DNA of 64,000 nucleotides from Bizionia sp. M204 (GCF_023205095.1 NZ_CP046242.1:609001-673000); one strand, 5' to 3'. Positions 29,155-38,460 are shown, counted from the stretch's first letter. Notes: generated by a model not told the origin, from the letters alone. Translations and numbers: made by a program.

Positions 29155-29584
29155 ATTCTTTATGTTTAAAATAAGTTTGCTTTAAATCCTTAAACCCCAT
29201 CGTTTATGGAATGGTTTATTACATCTTGAAGCGTATTTCAAAGATAGCATTCTAATTATGCAAAGTTGCGTCTTTTCCGTAAAAAAGGGCGAGCAATTGC
29301 TATGCTTTCAAACACGTTTGATGTTCAATTTATAACTGTAAATGAGAGAATAGAACAAGGGTTCGTGGTAATTTGCTTGTATGGTGCTGGGTAGTTTGGG
29401 GTTCAAGTTTCAAGGTTTAGGGTTTGGAGTTCAAGGTTTATGGTTCACGGTTGTGAGTTGAAGTGCTACGACGCTACATTTTTTCAGATACGTGTTTAGG
29501 TTGCTATAAGCTTGTTTTAATCATTATTTAAGCATATTATAACCACGCTATAACCTTTATTTTTAATTTGTTATCTTTATTGGA
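29155..29584. other. intergenic region with promoter and degenerate T/G-rich repeats
   Basis: No gene seen. The first 90 bp carry the channel promoter (29239-29246). Bases 29390-29460 are low-complexity, with imperfect copies of ggttcaagg/ggtttagggtt, similar in style to 15311-15335 and 39670-39690. Confidence 0.6.
29239..29246 (-). promoter_or_regulatory. candidate -7 element of the potassium channel gene
   Basis: TATCTTTG on the minus strand, about 85 nt upstream of ATG 29154, with TTTGC somewhat too close upstream (about 14 nt) to be an ideal -33 box. Confidence 0.4.
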
Positions 29585-29787
29585 GTGAAAGGTGAAGAGT
29601 GAAAAATGAAGAGTGAAGAGTGAAAAGTGATGAGTGAAGAGTGAAAAGTGAAAAGTGAAGAGTGAAGAGTGAAGAGTGAAAAGTGAAAAGTGAAAAGTGA
29701 AAAGTGAAGAGTGAAAAGTGAAGAGTGAAGAGTGAAAAGTGAAGAGTGAAAAGTGAAGAGTGAAAAGTGAAAAGTGAAAAGTGAAAA
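29585..29787. repeat. 29-unit heptamer array, unit GTGAARA
   Basis: Twenty-nine consecutive 7-mers run without a break. Nearly all are gtgaaaa or gtgaaga; exceptions are unit 1 (gtgaaag), unit 4 (atgaaga) and unit 7 (gtgatga). The plus strand is nearly pure purine except for the T of each unit. The period is not a multiple of 3, so the open frames seen through it on both strands are artefacts. The array lies 57 bp before the next gene. Confidence 0.97.
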
Positions 29788-29843
29788 GGTGATTGCTGAT
29801 TAGAAAGGTTATTCTGTTGTAATTCATTTAAAATTGACATATT

Positions 29844-30596
29844 ATGGCAAAGCAAAAAGGTATTATTCCATTGGTTGGGACGATTGGTGGGATTAATTTT
29901 TATTATTTGAATGGGAAACCTGTGGCGCGTGTTGCAGGTGGCGGGTTTAATGGCTCGGCTATAAAAACCAAAGCTAGTATGCGGCGGGTACGTGAAAATG
30001 GAAGCGAGTTTGGACATTGTTCACGCGTAAATAAAGCCTATCGTATGGCGTTACGGCCGTTTTATACCCAGCATAAGTTTACGTTTTTTCATAGCCGGTT
30101 GATGACCATGTTTACCCAGTTGAAAACTTTGGACACTATTCATGCGCGTGGTGAACGCCGCGTTGCAAACGGTTTAACGACGGATTTGGGCAAGCAATTG
30201 CTTCAAGATTTTAACTATACACCTGATTGTGTGGTGCAACAGGTATTGCCTTTTGCGTCTTCTATGGATTGGGCTACTCATACATTAGCATTTCCTAAAT
30301 TTAATATGACGCAGGTGTCTTTTATTCCGGGTGCTACCCATATTGCCTTGCAGTTTGGTTTTTTGGATTTTAATTTTGAAAGGTTAGATTCTGCCTTACA
30401 CTTGGCAACACCTTTGGTTTTGGCTAAAGATTTTACTGGCACTTCTTTAAGTTTGACACCTAACAGCGTGCCGAGTGGTTTGGGTTTGCAGTTGGCTGTA
30501 CTTGGTGTACGGTATTACCAAGAGGTTGATGGACTGATGTACTTACTACATGCCACTAATGGCGTTGGGATTGGTGTTTTGGGTGTTAACGGGTAG
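29844..30596 (+). CDS. conserved Bacteroidota hypothetical protein (250 aa)
   Basis: The N-terminus MAKQKGIIPLVGTIGGINFYYLNGKPVAR followed by TKASMRRVRENGSEFG defines a Bacteroidota family of unknown function, often given as KGII-x-L-x-GTIG ... FYK ... RTRENGxEFG. No signal peptide or membrane segment. The C-terminal half is strand-rich (VSFIPGATHIALQFGFLDFNF, LQLAVLGVRYYQEVDG). It uses more G/C-rich codons than its neighbours and sits between a heptamer array and G/T-biased repeats, so it may have been acquired with them. Function is not known. Confidence 0.75.
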   Translation: MAKQKGIIPLVGTIGGINFYYLNGKPVARVAGGGFNGSAIKTKASMRRVRENGSEFGHCSRVNKAYRMALRPFYTQHKFTFFHSRLMTMFTQLKTLDTIHARGERRVANGLTTDLGKQLLQDFNYTPDCVVQQVLPFASSMDWATHTLAFPKFNMTQVSFIPGATHIALQFGFLDFNFERLDSALHLATPLVLAKDFTGTSLSLTPNSVPSGLGLQLAVLGVRYYQEVDGLMYLLHATNGVGIGVLGVNG

Positions 30597-31027
30597 TGTT
30601 GTTTGTTGTTTGTTGTGGAGGTGTTGAGTTGTGGAGTTGGGAGTTGTGGAGTTGGGAATTGAAGGCTTGTAGCGTTGCAGCTTTCGACGTGGTGATGAGG
30701 GCTTAAAGTTGCCAATTATAACGGTTTTAAAGATTGCTGGTTGGCGGGGTTTACGTTTTTGGTTTTTGGTTTATGGGGTTTTGGTGTTTTATTCTAAATA
30801 TTTAGTTATTATTCCGGTATTCCGTAAGGCTATTGTTTATAAATGTTGGATTTTGGGAGTTTTTAGGCGTGATGTTCTTCTGTTTTTATTGGAGATTTTC
30901 AGAGTAGCAAGGTTAAAGTGTATTGTATTTACAAAGTTTTATTTTAATTATTTAGTTGTTATTCTGCTACGCCATTAAACGAAAAAGATGTATTTTGTAA
31001 ACTTATGTCATATTCTAATTATACTAA
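30597..31027. other. G/T-biased intergenic stretch with 15-bp direct repeat
   Basis: The plus strand is strongly G+T biased with few C. It includes two perfect adjacent copies of gttgtggagttggga (30628-30642 and 30643-30657) plus a partial copy before them. An 89-codon open frame here has no ATG start and looks spurious. The last 40 bp (gtattttgta near 30995) may hold the hsdR promoter. Confidence 0.6.
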
Positions 31028-33841
31028 ATGTCTGTAAAGGTCAACCAAAACCCAGAACAAATTGCAAGGGATAAAATCGACGCCATGTTGCGAGAAGCTG
31101 GATGGGTTGTTCATTCTAAAAACAAAGTTGACTTATCAGCCAATCGCGGCATTGCCATTCGCGAATACCAAACAGATGTTGGTCCTGCGGATTATGTATT
31201 ATTTGTTGACCGAAAACCTGTTGGTATCATTGAAGCCAAACGTGAAGATGAAGGGCATAGACTTACCGTGGTTGAGGACCAGTCCGTGAATTATGCCAAT
31301 GCTAAATTAAAATATTTAGATAACGATCCCTTGCCATTTGTTTATGAAAGCACTGGAACGCTAACACGATTTACAGATTATAGAGACCCCAAACCAAGAG
31401 GTCGGCTTGTATTTTGGTTTCATAAACCAGAAACCATTGCAGAATGGCTAAAAAAAGGGCAACCTCTTCGAGAAAGATTGTTATCAATTCCTGCTTTAGA
31501 CGAATCAGGATTGCGTCCTGCTCAAATTGTAGCTATTAACAATCTGGAGCACTCTTTCAAAAAGAATAGACCAAAAGCCTTAATTCAAATGGCTACTGGA
31601 GCTGGAAAAACATTTACAGCAGCAACATTTGTGTATCGTTTGCTAAAACACGCAGATGCAAAACGTGTTTTGTTTTTGGTGGACACCAAAAACCTTGGAG
31701 AACAAGCAGAACAGGAATTTATGACCTTTCAGCCAAATGACGATAATCGAAAATTTACAGAATTGTACAATGTTCAGCGTTTATCTTCAAGTTATATAGC
31801 TTCTGATAGTCAGGTGTGTATTTCAACCATACAACGTCTCTATTCTATTCTAAAAGGAGAAGAACTAGACGAAAGTGCTGAATTAGAAAATCCTAATGAG
31901 AACTCTTGGTTACAAAATAAAATGTCTAAAAACAAAGCGGTTCCTGTGGAGTACACACCAAAAGTACCCAATGAACAATTTGATTTTATAGTCATTGATG
32001 AAGCGCACCGTTCCATTTATAATTTATGGAAACAAGTACTAGATTATTTTGATGCTTTTCTTATTGGTTTAACGGCAACACCAGATAAAAGAACCTTCGG
32101 TTTTTTTAATGAAAATGTAGTGAGCCAATATACTTATGAAGAATCTGTAACAGATGGCGTCAATGTTCCTTATGATGTGTATACGATTGAAACGGAAATT
32201 TCTCAAAATGGCGAAACCATAAAAGCAGGCTGGTTTGTTGACAGACGAGATAAACTAACACGAAAAAAACGCTGGCAACAAGAAGATGAAGACACCGAAT
32301 ACAAACGCAACGATTTAGATAAAAAAGTTGTCAATCCAAGTCAAATTAGAAATATAATTCGTGAATACAAAAAGGCTCTAAAAACTACTATTTATCCAAA
32401 TCGTATTGACGAAAATGGTGAATACGAAGTGCCAAAAACATTAGTATTTGCAAAAACAGATAGTCACGCAGACGATATTATAAAAATAATTCGCGAAGAA
32501 TTTGACGAAGGCAATGACTTTTGCAAAAAAGTAACCTACAAAATTGAAGAAGACCCAAAATCGATATTGAACCGCTTTAGAAATTCTTATTATCCAAGAA
32601 TTGCTGTTACAGTTGATATGATTGCCACAGGAACAGACGTAAAACCTTTAGAAGTTTTATTGTTTATGAGAGATGTAAAAAGCATCAACTATTTTGAACA
32701 AATGAAAGGTCGTGGAACACGAACGATTAATAGCGATTCTTTACAACTCGTAACAAAAACAGCCAAAACCAAAACACATTTTGTTATTGTAGATGCTGTT
32801 GGCGCCACAAAATCTAAAAAAACGGACAGCAGACCTTTAGAACGCAAACCTTCTGTGCCAATGAAAGATTTATTGGGAGCAATAACCATGGGAGTTGCAG
32901 ACGAAGATTTATTTTTGTCTTTAGCCAACCGCTTAATTCGTTTAGAAAAACAAATTACAGACAAGGAAAAAGACAAATTATTGGAGTTTTCTGGAGGTAA
33001 AAACTTAAAACAAATTACCAAAGAATTAATTACTGCTTTCGACCAAGACGACATTGAAACCAAGGCACAAATTGAAATTGACAAAATTCCTGTTCAAGAC
33101 CACACACCAGCTTTAATTGAAGAAGCTAAAAAGAAAGCACAAGAACAATTGATTTTAGAAGCTAGTAAAACTTTTAACGGAGATTTAAATGGTTATTTAG
33201 ATAATGTACGCAAACAACACGAACAAATTATTGATAGCGTAAACATAGATACGGTTACAAAAAGCGAATGGGAAACCACTTCTGTAGATAAAGCAACCGA
33301 AATTGTAAACCATTTTACTGAATATTTAGAAGCCAACAAAGACGAAATTAAAGCCTTGAGCATCTTTTACAATCAACCTTTTAACCGTAGGGACATCACC
33401 TTTAAAATGATAAAAGACGTGATGGAGAAACTACAATTAGAAAAACCTTTATTAGCACCAGATTATGTTTGGGATGCTTATGCAACATTGGAAGACGTAA
33501 AAAGTAAACAGCCCAAAGACGAATTAACTGCGTTGGTATCTTTAATTAGACGAGCTTGCGGCATAGACAGCGAATTAAAAGCATACGACACTACAATTGA
33601 GGCTAATTTTAATAAATGGATTTTTAAACAACACACAGGACAACATAACCGCTTTTCGCAAGAACAATTAGATTGGTTACGAATGATAAAAGACCACGTA
33701 GTGAGCAGTTACCATATAGAAATAGACGATTTAGATTACACACCTTTTGATGCCAAAGGCGGAAAAGGGAAAATGCACCAATTATTTGGTAACCAAATGA
33801 ATGACATTATTAATGAACTCAATGAAGTACTAGCAGCGTAA
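31028..33841 (+). CDS. hsdR: type I restriction enzyme, R subunit
   Basis: 937 aa. The ATP-dependent translocase and nuclease subunit. The N-terminal PD-(D/E)xK nuclease shows D in PADYVLFVDRKP and EAK in VGIIEAKRE. The helicase core has Walker A MATGAGKTFTAA, VIDEAHRS (motif II), LTATPDKR (motif III), and MIATGTDVKP with MKGRGTRTI (motifs V-VI). The C-terminal third is helical, as in the EcoEI-type R family. Complete, no frameshift. It is the first gene of the R-M locus, followed after 50 bp by a GxxExxY gene. Confidence 0.95.
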   Translation: MSVKVNQNPEQIARDKIDAMLREAGWVVHSKNKVDLSANRGIAIREYQTDVGPADYVLFVDRKPVGIIEAKREDEGHRLTVVEDQSVNYANAKLKYLDNDPLPFVYESTGTLTRFTDYRDPKPRGRLVFWFHKPETIAEWLKKGQPLRERLLSIPALDESGLRPAQIVAINNLEHSFKKNRPKALIQMATGAGKTFTAATFVYRLLKHADAKRVLFLVDTKNLGEQAEQEFMTFQPNDDNRKFTELYNVQRLSSSYIASDSQVCISTIQRLYSILKGEELDESAELENPNENSWLQNKMSKNKAVPVEYTPKVPNEQFDFIVIDEAHRSIYNLWKQVLDYFDAFLIGLTATPDKRTFGFFNENVVSQYTYEESVTDGVNVPYDVYTIETEISQNGETIKAGWFVDRRDKLTRKKRWQQEDEDTEYKRNDLDKKVVNPSQIRNIIREYKKALKTTIYPNRIDENGEYEVPKTLVFAKTDSHADDIIKIIREEFDEGNDFCKKVTYKIEEDPKSILNRFRNSYYPRIAVTVDMIATGTDVKPLEVLLFMRDVKSINYFEQMKGRGTRTINSDSLQLVTKTAKTKTHFVIVDAVGATKSKKTDSRPLERKPSVPMKDLLGAITMGVADEDLFLSLANRLIRLEKQITDKEKDKLLEFSGGKNLKQITKELITAFDQDDIETKAQIEIDKIPVQDHTPALIEEAKKKAQEQLILEASKTFNGDLNGYLDNVRKQHEQIIDSVNIDTVTKSEWETTSVDKATEIVNHFTEYLEANKDEIKALSIFYNQPFNRRDITFKMIKDVMEKLQLEKPLLAPDYVWDAYATLEDVKSKQPKDELTALVSLIRRACGIDSELKAYDTTIEANFNKWIFKQHTGQHNRFSQEQLDWLRMIKDHVVSSYHIEIDDLDYTPFDAKGGKGKMHQLFGNQMNDIINELNEVLAA

Positions 33842-33891
33842 ATGTCTGAACCTTGATTTTTAGGATTATTAGATTACTTGATTTTTGATGA

Positions 33892-34269
33892 ATGGAACAT
33901 AAAGAATTGACACATACAATTATTGGAGCTGCAATGGAAGTGCACAAAACTTTGGGCAATGGTTTTCAGGAAGTCATCTACCAGCGAGCTTTGGCTATTG
34001 AGTTAAGTGATAGAAATATTAATTTTAGTCGAGAGCATAATATGTCTATACAGTACAAGGGTCACGATATTGGTACTAGAAGAGTTGATTTTTTTGTAGA
34101 AGACATCATTATGGTAGAAATTAAAGCAATTATCAACCTCGAAGATGTACATTTGGCTCAAGCGATGAACTATGTAGAAGCTTATAATTTAGAAATAGGG
34201 CTTTTGATAAATTTTGGTGCAAAATCGCTTCAATTTAAAAGAGTACACAATAACAATAAGAAGTCTTAA
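33892..34269 (+). CDS. GxxExxY family protein (PD-(D/E)xK nuclease-like)
   Basis: 125 aa. The signature GFQEVIY (about residues 24-30) gives the family its name. The core shows TRRVDFFVEDIIMVEIKAI, with Asp and ExK of a PD-(D/E)xK nuclease fold, then LAQAMNYVEAYNLEIGLLINFG. Members are common in Bacteroidota, often near phage, defence or surface-polysaccharide genes; the biochemical role is unproven. Here the gene is placed between hsdR and hsdS on the same strand, with short gaps (50 and about 56 bp), suggesting transcription with the restriction system. Confidence 0.9.
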   Translation: MEHKELTHTIIGAAMEVHKTLGNGFQEVIYQRALAIELSDRNINFSREHNMSIQYKGHDIGTRRVDFFVEDIIMVEIKAIINLEDVHLAQAMNYVEAYNLEIGLLINFGAKSLQFKRVHNNNKKS

Positions 34270-34325
34270 ACCTTGAATTTTTTAGGATTAGAAGATTACC
34301 TGATTAAAAATAAATACCAGCAATA

Positions 34326-35684
34326 GTGATAACCACACCGAACATAAAAAATCAAGAAATCAAGAAAATCGAGCCAAATCAAGGTTCAGACAGTATGCGA
34401 GAAGATTGGATAGAATGTACTTTAGATAAACTAATTGACGATGACGGATTATTTAAAGATGGTGATTGGGTTGAGAAGAAAGACCAAGACCCAAATGGAC
34501 AGGTCAGATTAATACAACTCGCAGATATAGGAGATGGGAACTTCAGAGATAAATCTTCTAAATACTTAAATTTAAAAAGGGCAAAAGAAATGAATTGTTC
34601 CTTTTTAATGCAAGGAGATATATTAATTGCTAGAATGCCTGAACCATTAGGGAGATGTACATTTTTTCCTTTTGATGAAGAAGAAAAATTTATAACAGCT
34701 GTTGATGTTGCTATATTAAGACCAAAAAATAAATCTATTTACAATAGTTTTCTATTACATCAGATTAATAGTCCAAGTATTAGAAATAAAATAGATAAAT
34801 TAAAAAGTGGTACAACTAGAAAACGTATATCTCGAAAAAACTTGAATAAAATAAATTTTAGTTTTCCTTCTTTAGTCGAACAAAAAGCCATTGTCAAAAA
34901 AATAGAAGAATTATTTAGCAGTTTAGATAGTGGCATTGCAGACCTTAAAAAAGCACAAGACCAATTGGTAATATATAGACAAGCGGTGTTAAAAAAGGCT
35001 TTTGAGGGGGAATGGAAATCTACAACAGTTGGAGAATTATTTGATTTTGTTGGTGGAGGAACACCAAGCAAAAGGGAAAAAGAATATTGGAATGGGAATA
35101 TACCTTGGGCATCAGTAAAAGATATTAAGGGAGATTATCTGTTAAAAACACAAGACTTCATTACTGAAAAAGGCTTAAATAATAGTTCTGCTAATATTGC
35201 TTTAAAAGGTGAAATTATATTAATTACGAGAATTTCTCCAGGAAAAAGTTTAATTACAACAATTGATACTGCAGTAAATCAAGATTTAAAAGTAGTTAAG
35301 CCAAAAGTTGAAATGTACAATAAGTACATTCATTATTTATTTAAATCTATTGAACGCGTTTGCATTAAGTTATCTAGTGGAACTACAGTAAAAGGTATAA
35401 ACTTGCCAAATTTGAAATCCATTGAAATTCCAATTATTGAACCTGTTGAACAACACCAAATCGTCCAAGAGATAGAAAGCCGTTTATCGGTTTGTGACAA
35501 AGTAGAAAAAGATATTGCAGACAGTTTAGAAAAAGCCCAAGCCTTACGCCAAAGTATTTTGAAGAAAGCTTTTGAGGGTACATTGTTAAGTGCAGCAGAA
35601 ATTAAAGAATGTAAAGAACATAAGGAGTATGAGCCTGCTAGTGTGTTGTTGGAGAGGATTAGAGAGGAAAAGAAGAAAAAATAG
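34326..35684 (+). CDS. hsdS: type I restriction-modification specificity subunit S
   Basis: 452 aa from a GTG, or 429 aa from ATG 34395 (MREDWIECTLDKL), which is closer to the usual HsdS start. Two target-recognition domains (about residues 30-190 and 235-385) each end in a conserved helix: RQAVLKKAFEGEW and RQSILKKAFEGTL. The second TRD begins with the standard VGGGTPSKREKEYWNGNIPWASVKDI. The subunit chooses the bipartite DNA site for methylation and cleavage. The recognition sequence cannot be read from the protein. No inverted partial hsdS copy lies nearby, so there is no sign of shufflon-type switching. Confidence 0.93.
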   Translation: MITTPNIKNQEIKKIEPNQGSDSMREDWIECTLDKLIDDDGLFKDGDWVEKKDQDPNGQVRLIQLADIGDGNFRDKSSKYLNLKRAKEMNCSFLMQGDILIARMPEPLGRCTFFPFDEEEKFITAVDVAILRPKNKSIYNSFLLHQINSPSIRNKIDKLKSGTTRKRISRKNLNKINFSFPSLVEQKAIVKKIEELFSSLDSGIADLKKAQDQLVIYRQAVLKKAFEGEWKSTTVGELFDFVGGGTPSKREKEYWNGNIPWASVKDIKGDYLLKTQDFITEKGLNNSSANIALKGEIILITRISPGKSLITTIDTAVNQDLKVVKPKVEMYNKYIHYLFKSIERVCIKLSSGTTVKGINLPNLKSIEIPIIEPVEQHQIVQEIESRLSVCDKVEKDIADSLEKAQALRQSILKKAFEGTLLSAAEIKECKEHKEYEPASVLLERIREEKKKK

Positions 35685-35685
35685 C

Positions 35686-35744
35686 AACTGTCGCAAAATA
35701 GGCGATAGTTCAAAAAACTATAACTTGTGCAACTATGGCACAAG
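35686..35744. promoter_or_regulatory. two tandem hairpins between hsdS and rhuM-fic
   Basis: Hairpin 1: AACTGTCGC (35686-35694) with GCGATAGTT (35702-35710), one mismatch. Hairpin 2: CTTGTGC (35724-35730) with GCACAAG (35738-35744), perfect. Together they fill the whole 70-bp gap. No T-run follows, so they are not simple terminators. Confidence 0.55.
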
Positions 35745-35754
35745 CTCAATATAG

Positions 35755-36726
35755 ATGAAGGAACAAAACCAAATAGAAATTTATCAAGCCAAAGATGGAA
35801 CTACTCATATTGAAGTAAAATTTGAGCAGGAAACGGTTTGGCTTACACAAGACCAAATGGCATCTTTGTTTGGTAAAGGGAGAAGTACAATTACTGAACA
35901 TATTTTAAATGTTTTTTCGGAAAAGGAATTAGAGCAAGAAGCAACTAGTCGGAAATACCGACAAGTTCGAAAAGAAGGTAATAGAACTGTAGAAAGAGAG
36001 ATTGAACATTATAACCTTGATGTAATAATATCTGTAGGTTATCGTGTAAAATCTAAACAAGGAACTCAATTTAGAATTTGGGCAACTCAAACCTTAAAAG
36101 ACCATTTGGTAAAAGGTTATACTATTAATGAAAAACGTTTAGCCCAAAAAGAACAAGAAGTAAAACTATTAAAAGATGGTATTCACATTTTAAGTAGAGT
36201 TATTGAAGAAAAAACAGTAGATAATGAATGGCTAACTGTTTTTGCAAAAGGTTTAAGCTTATTAGATGATTACGACCACGAACAATTAGATGCTAAAGGT
36301 TTAACTAAAAGAGAAGCAGATTACCCAAGTTTAGCCGATTATCAAAAGCTCATCAATCAAATGTTAGCCGAGTTTGATAGTGCTGTATTTGGCAAAGAAA
36401 AAGATAAGAGCTTTGAAAGTTCGGTAGCCCAAATTGCAAAAGGCTTTGGGTCAGCTGATTTTTATCCAACACTAGAGGAGAAAGCTACAATGCTTTTATA
36501 TTTAGTTGTAAAAAACCACTCATTTGTAGATGGTAATAAACGTATAGCAGCAGCTTGTTTTCTTAAGTTTTTACAACAAAATAATATGCTATTTAATAGC
36601 CAACAGCAACCGATAATTAGTAATGATACGCTAGCGAGTTTAACCCTTTTTATTGCTTCTAGCAAACCAGAAGAAATGGAAACAGTAAAACGATTAGTGA
36701 TTAGCGTATTAAATAGAAATAAATAA
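35755..36726 (+). CDS. RhuM-family protein with C-terminal Fic/Doc domain
   Basis: 323 aa. Residues 1-130 are the RhuM domain (VWLTQDQMASLFGKGRSTITEHI, helix-turn-helix-like; YNLDVIISVGYRVKSKQGTQFRIWA). The C-terminal part is a Fic/Doc fold with active-site loop HSFVDGNKRIAAACF (about 250-265). It keeps His, Asp and the GNKR segment but lacks the last Arg of the canonical HPFx(D/E)GNGRxxR motif, so it resembles Doc-type or diverged Fic enzymes. These transfer phosphate or nucleotide groups to proteins. It lies inside the R-M operon, 1 bp before hsdM. A toxin or immune-effector role is inference. Confidence 0.88.
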   Translation: MKEQNQIEIYQAKDGTTHIEVKFEQETVWLTQDQMASLFGKGRSTITEHILNVFSEKELEQEATSRKYRQVRKEGNRTVEREIEHYNLDVIISVGYRVKSKQGTQFRIWATQTLKDHLVKGYTINEKRLAQKEQEVKLLKDGIHILSRVIEEKTVDNEWLTVFAKGLSLLDDYDHEQLDAKGLTKREADYPSLADYQKLINQMLAEFDSAVFGKEKDKSFESSVAQIAKGFGSADFYPTLEEKATMLLYLVVKNHSFVDGNKRIAAACFLKFLQQNNMLFNSQQQPIISNDTLASLTLFIASSKPEEMETVKRLVISVLNRNK

Positions 36727-36727
36727 A

Positions 36728-38251
36728 ATGACTGACAGCTCAATAATATCAAAAATATGGAACCTTGCCAACGTACTTCGTGATGATGGCGTAGGTTATG
36801 GCGATTATTTAGAACAAATTACCTATTTGCTATTCTTAAAAATGGCAGATGAACTCAATAAACCGCCTTACAATAAAGGATTAGTTTTTCCGAAACTAAA
36901 AGATGTGGAAGGCAACGAGGTTGCAGATGCCGAAATTGCCAATTGGGAAACTTTATCTAGCAAACGTGGTGCAGAATTAGAGTCGTTTTACAGTCAATTA
37001 TTGCGTACACTTTCTACAGAAAAAGGAACGCTTGGTCAAATTTTCACCAAAAGTCAGAATAAAATACAAGACCCGGCCAAATTGCTTAAAGTCATCAACC
37101 TGATTGATAAAGAAGATTGGTCCATGATGGGCGCAGATATAAAAGGTAAAATTTACGAAGGACTTTTAGAGAAAAACGCAGAAGACACCAAAAGTGGCGC
37201 TGGACAATACTTTACACCAAGAGCATTGATAAAAACAATGGTAGCCTGTGTGCAACCAAAACCAATGAAAACCATTGTTGACCCAGCCTGTGGAACTGGT
37301 GGTTTCTTTTTGGCTGCTTACGATTGGATTGTAGATAACAACAAATTAGACCGAGAAGAAAAAGAGTTTTTAAAGAACAAAACCTTTTACGGAAACGAAA
37401 TTGTTGCCAATACACGTAGAATGTGCTTAATGAATATGTATTTGCACAACATTGGAGAAATAGATGGAGAATCGTTTATCAATCCAAATGATGCCTTAAT
37501 TGCAGATGATGGCGAACGCTACGATTACGTTTTGGCAAATCCACCTTTTGGTAAGAAAAGTAGTATGACTTTTACCAACGAACAAGGCGAAATTGTAAAA
37601 GAAGATTTAAGTTATAATCGTCAAGATTTTTGGGAAACGACTTCCAACAAGCAATTAAATTTTTTACAGCATATAAAAACACAATTAAAAATAACAGGAG
37701 AAGCAGCAGTAGTGCTTCCGGATAATGTATTATTTGAAGGTGGAGCAGGCGAAGAAGTGAGAAAGCAGTTAATGAAAACCACAGAATTACATACCATTTT
37801 GAGATTACCAACAGGAATATTTTATGCGCAAGGTGTAAAAGCAAACGTTTTGTTTTTTAACAATAAACCAGCAAGTAAAGACCCTTGGACAAAAGACATT
37901 TGGTTTTATGATTACAGAACAAATGTACATCATACACCAAAGAAAAGCCCGATGCGACAAGAGCATTTAAAAGAGTTTATTGAGTTGTATAAGGGCAAAA
38001 ACATTAACAAACGAAAAGAAACTTGGAGCGAAGAAAACGAGGAAGGAAGATGGCGAAAATATACCTATGATGAGGTCATAGCAAGAGACAAAACGAGTTT
38101 AGATATTTTTTGGTTAAAGGACAAAAGCTTAACCGATTTAGACAATTTACCAGACCCAGACATTTTAGCGAATGAAATCATTGAAAATATAGAATCTGGA
38201 CTGAATAGTTTTAGAGAAATAATGGAAACGATAAATGGTGAGTCAGATTAG
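36728..38251 (+). CDS. hsdM: type I restriction-modification DNA methyltransferase subunit M
   Basis: 507 aa. An N-terminal helical HsdM domain (LANVLRDDGVGYGDYLEQITYLLFLKMADE) is followed by an adenine-N6 methyltransferase domain with SAM-binding DPACGTGGFF and catalytic NPPF (LANPPFGKK). With HsdS it methylates the host site; with HsdR it forms the nuclease. Here M is the last gene, after R, GxxExxY, S and RhuM-Fic, an unusual order since M normally precedes S. It ends at a bidirectional hairpin region. Confidence 0.95.
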   Translation: MTDSSIISKIWNLANVLRDDGVGYGDYLEQITYLLFLKMADELNKPPYNKGLVFPKLKDVEGNEVADAEIANWETLSSKRGAELESFYSQLLRTLSTEKGTLGQIFTKSQNKIQDPAKLLKVINLIDKEDWSMMGADIKGKIYEGLLEKNAEDTKSGAGQYFTPRALIKTMVACVQPKPMKTIVDPACGTGGFFLAAYDWIVDNNKLDREEKEFLKNKTFYGNEIVANTRRMCLMNMYLHNIGEIDGESFINPNDALIADDGERYDYVLANPPFGKKSSMTFTNEQGEIVKEDLSYNRQDFWETTSNKQLNFLQHIKTQLKITGEAAVVLPDNVLFEGGAGEEVRKQLMKTTELHTILRLPTGIFYAQGVKANVLFFNNKPASKDPWTKDIWFYDYRTNVHHTPKKSPMRQEHLKEFIELYKGKNINKRKETWSEENEEGRWRKYTYDEVIARDKTSLDIFWLKDKSLTDLDNLPDPDILANEIIENIESGLNSFREIMETINGESD

Positions 38252-38372
38252 TGCAGACCAAACAATAATAAAAAAAGCTTTTTGTTTTAATAACACCAAA
38301 ATCGGTGACTTATTAGACCTTATTTGTTAACTGATGTATTGAGAAGTAGGGTTTCAAATCCGAGTCCAAAGA

Positions 38373-38418
38373 AAATCGCTTTAAACCCAAACTTAAACGT
38401 TTGATATTAAAGCGATTT
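38373..38418. terminator. hairpin between the R-M locus and the lipoprotein gene
   Basis: Perfect 12-bp arms aaatcgctttaa (38373-38384) and ttaaagcgattt (38407-38418), with T-rich flank on the minus strand. It lies between two convergent genes. Confidence 0.65.
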
Positions 38419-38460
38419 AAATTAAAATCTAAATACAACCAACGAACCTAATTTAGTGGT

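Noticed and set aside
29585..29787. Possible CRISPR array
   Set aside because: The unit is 7 bp without spacers and no cas genes lie nearby; it is a simple tandem repeat.
29537..30017. Two minus-strand open frames of 96 and 146 codons with FTFHFSLFT-like strings
   Set aside because: They are translations of the 29-unit heptamer array and the antisense of the next gene; the string is the frame product of ttttcac repeats.
30709..30978. 89-codon plus-strand open frame
   Set aside because: It begins at a TTG, lies in G/T-biased low-complexity DNA and has a composition that follows the base bias.
38281..38315. Small hairpin caccaaaatcggtg after hsdM as terminator
   Set aside because: Four-bp stem without a T-run; the hairpin at 38373 is much stronger.
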